This document shows positions 6,001 to 8,059 of a DNA stretch of 8,059 bases, piece by piece; the stretch's first letter is position 1, and every line of letters starts with the position of its first letter. The position numbers were made by a program, and so were the translations under genes. A model generated the notes under the pieces. That model made no database searches. It was not told the DNA's origin and saw only the letters and a program-made list of their open reading frames with translations. The stretch lies in assembly GCA_041309145.1 (NCBI GenBank), contig JBFZAG010000082.1:1-8059 (forward strand), written 5' to 3'. This DNA is from JAPLLS01 sp041309145 (lineage in GTDB: Bacteria; Omnitrophota; Gorgyraeia; Gygaellales; Profunditerraquicolaceae).

Positions 6001-8059
6001 ATAACGTCGGGATGGGCCAAATCCGGCTGGGCCAGCGAGCCCCAGCGCCGCGGACAAAAACAACCGATGTCCACTTCATCGGTAGCTGAAACCGCAAACA
6101 GCGCCGTATTTCCGAAAACAATATATTCCTGAGCGTTATGATAATTTATTGCCTTGCGTAGATCCTGCCGGGCCGCTCCGGATTCGATTTTTATTCCCTC
6201 AACCTCAATTGCTTGCGGCAAATAACCTTGCTTGTTTTTAATTTCTTGTAAAGCCCGGGCTAATTTTAGCCGCAAACGCAGATCCTCCGGCGAAATATCC
6301 TTGCCTCGCAGCAATAAAGATTTTTCTTCATTAAAATAATTCCCGTCGGTTACGTTCGTATAGAGGAAGCGCTCGGGATATTTATCGCAGCAAGGGCTGA
6401 TTTTGGCCAGATGCTGATTGGCCAGCCAGTCAATGATCACTTTGATCTCCAGGCTGTGCGCTTTCTCTAAGAACAGCTCCAGCTCAGCCATACTGCCGGC
6501 GCGAGGATCAACTGCCCGGGGGTCAATGATCTCAAAGGGGCTGCCGGTATGCTCCATCAGTCCGACCAGATAAACAAAACTCACTCCGCACCCGGCCAGA
6601 TAATCCAGTTCCCCAAGGCCATTGGTCAGCCCGGCAACCTGATTCCTGGCATCAGCGTAATCTCTGATCGCCATTTCATAGATCAGCTTGCTGCGCTTGC
6701 CTCCGTCAAACTCTCTTTGCTCGCAATTCTGCGGGAACAATAAACACATTCCGCGCAGGTTCTCGGCCACGCTCCAGGCCTGGCTGGAACAGCCGCGCTG
6801 ATTCCAGTTATCCGCGGAATCGCTGTCTCCGTCAAATATCTCGGGCAGGGAATGGATATTGTTGCGCTTGAGTAACTGCTCCAGAGCGGCAAAATAGCGG
6901 TTCTCCGCCAGGAAATGAATTGTTTCTTCCCGGCCGTAAACCCGGATGTTCGACTCGATAAACACGCCCATAAGCCAGGGCCAAACTGTACCCTGGTGAT
7001 ACGAATATTCGTTGGTATGGCTGGGCTTATATTCCGGATCAAGATTGGACAGCGTGCGCAGGCCGTACGGGGTGAAAAGCTCGGCCCTGGCTTTATCCAC
7101 TACCGCCTTAGCCTTATCTCCTTCGATCAAACCCGCGGCCACCGCGAACAGCTGGTTAGGCCTGACCTTACTTCCCTGCGCCGGATCGCCGTCGATCGTA
7201 TCAAACAGGCATTCCTCCTGGTCGTTCCAGAACTTTGTTGAGCTTTTTTGGATGGCATTGGCCCGGAACGCGTAGTTGGCTTGCTTTTCGGCTTGCCCGT
7301 TCCGGCCATAGATATTGGCCATGAAATTATGCGACTTGAACCAGAACGCGTTTACCTCAATTGGCTTGCCGTGACGGCTGGTAACCGGGATGCCGCGGAC
7401 CTGCGCATCCATCCAGGTTAGCTGGGTCTCGCTGCTGCCCGCCGTCAACAGGCAATCCGCAGGATCCATGTTGATCTTGATCAGGCGCCGGTACGAATCA
7501 GAACCGTTCAATTCCGTCCAGGAATGCACTCGCTCAATGCCGTTGACATGCGCTGTGACGATCTCTTCAATGATCTCCAATATCGAGGCGTCCTTTGTAT
7601 TGCCGCGCTTGATGACCGTATCCAGGAACGCGTAATCTTCTGTCGCTTCCAGGTACTCTTCAAGAGCCTTGAACAGCCACCACCCGGCGTCAACGCTGTT
7701 ATAATTCGGCGCTTTGCCGTCGCCGATAAAATTCGGGAGCATCCCGTCTTGGACAAAACGCAAATAGTTGGCAAATACTGCCCGGAAAAATTCCGGCTTG
7801 TTGGTAGCCAGCGTGAGCCCGGCAAGCGATATCATGGTATCGCGGCCCCAATTATAGAACGCAGCGCCTGTGCGCTGGTCAAAATGGGGCATGCCGGCGA
7901 TCACAGTCCAGCCGCCCAGTTCCCGGTCATAATAAAGGAAGTCGCCTGCTTTGGCCGCAAGCATCTCAATAAGTTCCGCGTAGCGCAGGGTCCGCCGGCT
8001 TTCCAGAGGAAGAGCGCAGACCGCAGCCAGCTCTTGGGCGATTATTTTCATTGGCAAAG
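1..8059 (-). CDS. Internal fragment of a giant multidomain protein (at least 2,685 residues, both ends outside the window)
   Basis: The minus-strand frame from 8057 down to 3 contains 2,685 codons and no stop of any kind; with random codons the chance of this is vanishingly small. The frame is confirmed as coding because recognisable domains (GH133, GH13, HAD, HEAT-like repeats) all lie in it, in the same phase, from one end to the other. Neither the true start nor the stop is visible. No long hydrophobic segment, signal peptide or cell-wall anchor is seen, so this part looks soluble. The domains are separated by seven Asp-Gly-Gly motifs, often next to charged residues. No in-frame TGA or TAG occurs, so nothing suggests an altered genetic code. 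The phylum guess (Omnitrophota) rests on the known presence of giant genes there. The overall role is unknown; the recognisable parts point to alpha-glucan and sugar-phosphate metabolism. Confidence 0.95.
174..266 (-). other. Possible winged helix-turn-helix segment
   Basis: Residues about 2598-2628. ISRKEIMRRLHARGAKVSKH is followed by TVNKEIKKIL. This matches the pattern of ArgR- or DeoR-type N-terminal wHTH: a start helix with Ile-Ser, a Leu-x-x-x-Gly turn, Val-Ser-x-x-Thr-Val recognition helix start, then a basic helix ending in Leu. It is followed by a charged helical tail and another SKAEAELGYKQGFLKNQ segment near the window edge that also looks HTH-like. DNA binding is not established; protein interaction is an alternative. 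Confidence 0.4.
408..524 (-). other. Possible helix-turn-helix segment, sigma region-4-like
   Basis: Residues about 2512-2550. The string LVESQQKLVLAVLRKGYIEP followed by AAEGLGRGARGAKESLRAG has the layout of sigma-70 region 4 and related HTHs: a helix with Gln and Val-Leu, a Gly-Tyr turn, an Ala-Ala-Glu-x-Leu-Gly helix, then a basic recognition-like helix. The resemblance is by eye only, and a basic helical linker would look similar. Confidence 0.25.
642..1010 (-). other. Domain: HEAT-like / PBS lyase-type repeats
   Basis: Residues about 2350-2472. About four alpha-helical repeats of roughly 30 residues can be aligned: one ending in DADLIVREAAGQAKENMF; one with SMRAAEVLGKIKDPRAIKPLIATLRK, a textbook HEAT_2 unit; one with IIQAITQALVRIGAESYRPLRAV; and one with HPNVREEAAKALKKIRD. 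The conserved pattern is an Arg/Ala-Ala-Leu helix, Gly or Asp-Pro turn, then a Leu-rich helix. Such repeats make curved solenoids that bind other proteins. Here they could hold the long chain in shape or bind a partner. They are flanked by DGG motifs on both sides. Confidence 0.75.
1092..1940 (-). other. Unassigned helical region with a TPR-like stretch
   Basis: Residues 2040-2322, between two DGG motifs. It begins with LLDILDEIG and a polar segment, then a part with VEFCYLTNVIARAPPLFML and VRVTLSNAAFELF (about 2080-2125). A long charged helical stretch follows, with alternating Lys/Glu that suggests coiled coil (about 2150-2235). DPFNPRPYYERGWLYYKQYEQD (about 2240-2261) has the Pro, Tyr and Gly-Trp-Leu-Tyr spacing of a single TPR helix pair. 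The end is a strongly charged linker, DKGGEKDGGDKESKPG. No enzyme motif is visible. A scaffold or protein-interaction role is only a guess. Confidence 0.45.
1962..2621 (-). other. Domain: HAD-superfamily hydrolase, beta-phosphoglucomutase-like
   Basis: Residues about 1813-2032. Motif I is ILDLDGVIFDT, with nucleophile Asp1822 and acid/base Asp1824. A helical cap with a YEKHLNGRKGKESLKEW segment follows and resembles the cap of beta-phosphoglucomutase and related phosphatases. Motif III is HGKPHPETF with Lys1956. Motif IV is VVVGDATSDMKAGRAGG with Asp1982 and Asp1986 for Mg2+. The ending ADIVVDDLGDID is typical of this subgroup. The motif II Thr/Ser appears replaced by Ala1923 in RFGAGSGSD. 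Family members interconvert beta-glucose 1- and 6-phosphate or dephosphorylate small phosphates. With GH133 and GH13 in the same chain, a sugar-phosphate substrate is plausible, but phosphatase activity on something else is equally possible. The length of about 220 residues is normal, so the domain looks complete. Confidence 0.88.
2727..4442 (-). other. Large unassigned region of about 570 residues
   Basis: Residues 1206-1777, the longest stretch between DGG motifs that I cannot place in a family. It is mostly amphipathic and rich in Lys, Glu, Ile and Leu. Visible landmarks are HDVRNPINFEFEFLE and a following MQLPLFALEDKFVLATIIRN (about 1260-1305), LPWKGFAARFSLKEFEELL (about 1660-1680), a CSAQCHDLHPYS patch near 1692 and a polar Asn/Lys-rich tail before YKDGG. 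The middle part contains a possible PD-(D/E)XK motif, listed separately. No transmembrane segment is evident. Length and internal variety suggest two or three folded domains rather than a linker. The sequence remains in frame with the enzyme domains on both sides, so it is translated. Confidence 0.6.
3318..3440 (-). other. Possible PD-(D/E)XK nuclease-like motif inside the unassigned block
   Basis: Residues about 1540-1580. IGTDIVLISRKGSKEVDFV is followed by GEAKFSTSYKALYKQI. The pattern E-V-D-F-V (Asp1559), then 16 residues, then E-A-K (Glu1576, Lys1578), then a helix with Tyr and Gln matches the core of PD-(D/E)XK folds, for example the EVDFV...EVK segment near the C-terminus of DUF4143-type proteins. 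The spacing and the strand-loop-strand-helix feel are reasonable. The rest of the fold cannot be checked by eye, and such short motifs arise by chance, so this is a suggestion only. Confidence 0.3.
4452..5009 (-). other. Unassigned region between GH13 and the large unknown block (weak nucleotidyltransferase-like hints)
   Basis: Residues 1017-1202, lying between two DGG motifs. It begins with a basic, charged linker (KRAKPKDP, then TKKLVRTVGRR). A segment at about 1057-1090, VPKAVKAI...KDLIAVVFDYA...ENVMIFL, resembles the PKPLVPVAGKPLI...VL...VVVTG start of NTP-transferase folds after the nucleotide loop. INTPEDFELF at about 1147-1156 resembles the NTPEDL sequence often seen near the end of sugar-nucleotide and MobA-like transferases. 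The 90 residues between them are too few for a complete domain, and no glycine-rich nucleotide-binding loop precedes them. A CRFC pair is present but isolated. I do not assign a function. Confidence 0.4.
5019..6698 (-). other. Domain: GH13 alpha-amylase superfamily glycoside hydrolase or transglycosidase
   Basis: Residues 454-1013. The domain opens with the typical KLIYEMAIRDYAD strand and continues with the usual DPRAGSMAELELF and KVIIDWLANQH segment (region I, Asp543). Region II is MDGFRVDAA with the nucleophile Asp707 and the conserved Arg. Region III is ILFEGFE with acid/base Glu749. Region IV is IGPEHD with Asp816. All three catalytic acids are therefore present. A beta-sandwich-like C-terminal part follows (about 860-1005). 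Two oddities: the His that normally follows Asn in region I is Gln, with His one place later, and 164 residues separate regions I and II, longer than the usual B-domain. GH13 enzymes cleave or transfer alpha-glucans; the subfamily cannot be fixed by eye. The context beside GH133 suggests alpha-glucan degradation. The module is bracketed by DGGKRSK before and DGGKRAK after. Confidence 0.88.
6708..8057 (-). other. Domain: GH133 amylo-alpha-1,6-glucosidase (GDE_C, glycogen debranching)
   Basis: Residues 1-450 of the giant protein. In this family the (alpha/alpha)6-barrel hydrolyses the alpha-1,6-linked glucose left at branch points of glycogen. Family landmarks appear in the right order: an AGMPHF-type segment followed by NWGRDTMISLAG (WGRD at 70-73), NSVDAGWW (Asp123), LTWMDAQV (Asp217), a GKPIEVNAFW segment, YHQGTVWPWL (His354), PEIFDGD (Glu406) and GCSSQAWSVAE. 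From knowledge of fungal debranching enzyme, the Asp in TWMDA and the Glu in EIFDG are the likely catalytic acid and base; both are present. The length is normal for GDE_C, so the domain looks intact. Any N-terminal GDE_N partner would lie beyond the window. It ends at the FDGGKRSK junction, directly before a GH13 domain. Confidence in the family is high; activity is inferred. Confidence 0.9.

Larger units (their letters stand above)
612..6707 (-). repeat. Seven dispersed Asp-Gly-Gly junction motifs separating domains
   Basis: In-frame DGG tripeptides start at residues 451 (6699-6707), 1014 (5010-5018), 1203 (4443-4451), 1778 (2718-2726), 2037 (1941-1949), 2323 (1083-1091) and 2480 (612-620). 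Contexts are FDGGKRSK, LDGGKRAK, GKDGGEFS, YKDGGRTE, ADGGKNLL, EKDGGDKE and NADGGSKI. With ordinary Asp and Gly frequencies (about 6% and 7.5%) I would expect roughly one in a protein of this length. Each lies between recognisable domains or at the edge of an unassigned block, and none falls inside the core of the GH133, GH13, HAD or HEAT parts. They may be flexible linkers or processing sites; the sequence does not say which. The coordinates given span the first to the last motif, not a continuous repeat. Confidence 0.7.

Noticed and set aside
612..6707. DGG motifs as a DNA-level repeat or recombination site, because all seven use GAC
   Set aside because: All other Asp-Gly pairs in the frame also use GAC, and the third positions of the Gly codons and the flanks vary. 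The conservation is at protein level.
8049..8051. ATG three codons from the right edge as the true start of the gene
   Set aside because: The frame is open up to the edge, only eight bases precede the ATG, and no ribosome binding site can be judged. The GH133 domain begins so close to the edge that upstream residues are likely.
1..8059. CRISPR arrays, insertion sequences, tRNA or rRNA genes, riboswitches and terminators
   Set aside because: The window is coding throughout on one strand. I saw no regular direct repeats, terminal inverted repeats, or RNA gene signatures.
1..8059. Recoded stop codons as the reason for the long open frame
   Set aside because: No TAA, TAG or TGA occurs in frame at all, so the standard code explains it.

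Overview
The whole 8,059-base window is one uninterrupted reading frame on the minus strand. I read the frame whose codons occupy positions 3k to 3k+2 from 8057 down to 3. It has 2,685 consecutive sense codons with no TAA, TAG or TGA, and it is open at both ends. The window therefore holds only an internal piece of a giant gene. There is no intergenic DNA, and I see no promoter, terminator, RNA gene, insertion sequence or CRISPR. Every other frame is broken into short antisense or out-of-frame ORFs. Residues are numbered here from the codon at 8057-8055 as residue 1, so numbers rise as coordinates fall.

Layout from the N-terminal side (right end) to the C-terminal side (left end): (1) residues 1-450, a GH133 / GDE_C amylo-alpha-1,6-glucosidase domain; (2) 454-1013, a GH13 alpha-amylase-superfamily domain with the catalytic triad present; (3) 1017-1202, an unassigned region with faint nucleotidyltransferase-like segments; (4) 1206-1777, a large unassigned region containing a possible PD-(D/E)XK nuclease-like motif; (5) about 1781-2036, a HAD phosphatase/mutase domain of the beta-phosphoglucomutase type; (6) 2040-2322, an unassigned helical region with a TPR-like stretch; (7) about 2326-2479, HEAT-like (PBS lyase-type) repeats; (8) 2483 to the window edge, a basic helical region with one or two helix-turn-helix-like segments. 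The tripeptide Asp-Gly-Gly occurs seven times, and each occurrence falls at a boundary between these regions, like punctuation.

The three recognisable enzymes fit one theme: debranching and cleavage of glycogen- or starch-like alpha-glucan, plus handling of a sugar phosphate. These are normally separate cytosolic enzymes. Finding them strung together in one giant polypeptide, separated by a recurring junction motif, is the main surprise of this window. Whether the product works as one chain or is cut at the junctions cannot be decided from sequence. The arginine codons of the GH133-GH13 part differ clearly from those of the rest, which suggests a mosaic origin.

The organism is probably an uncultured bacterium with moderate GC content. 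Giant ORFs of many thousands of codons are known from Omnitrophota (former OP3), which makes that phylum my best guess. This is inference from gene size and style, not from a marker gene.
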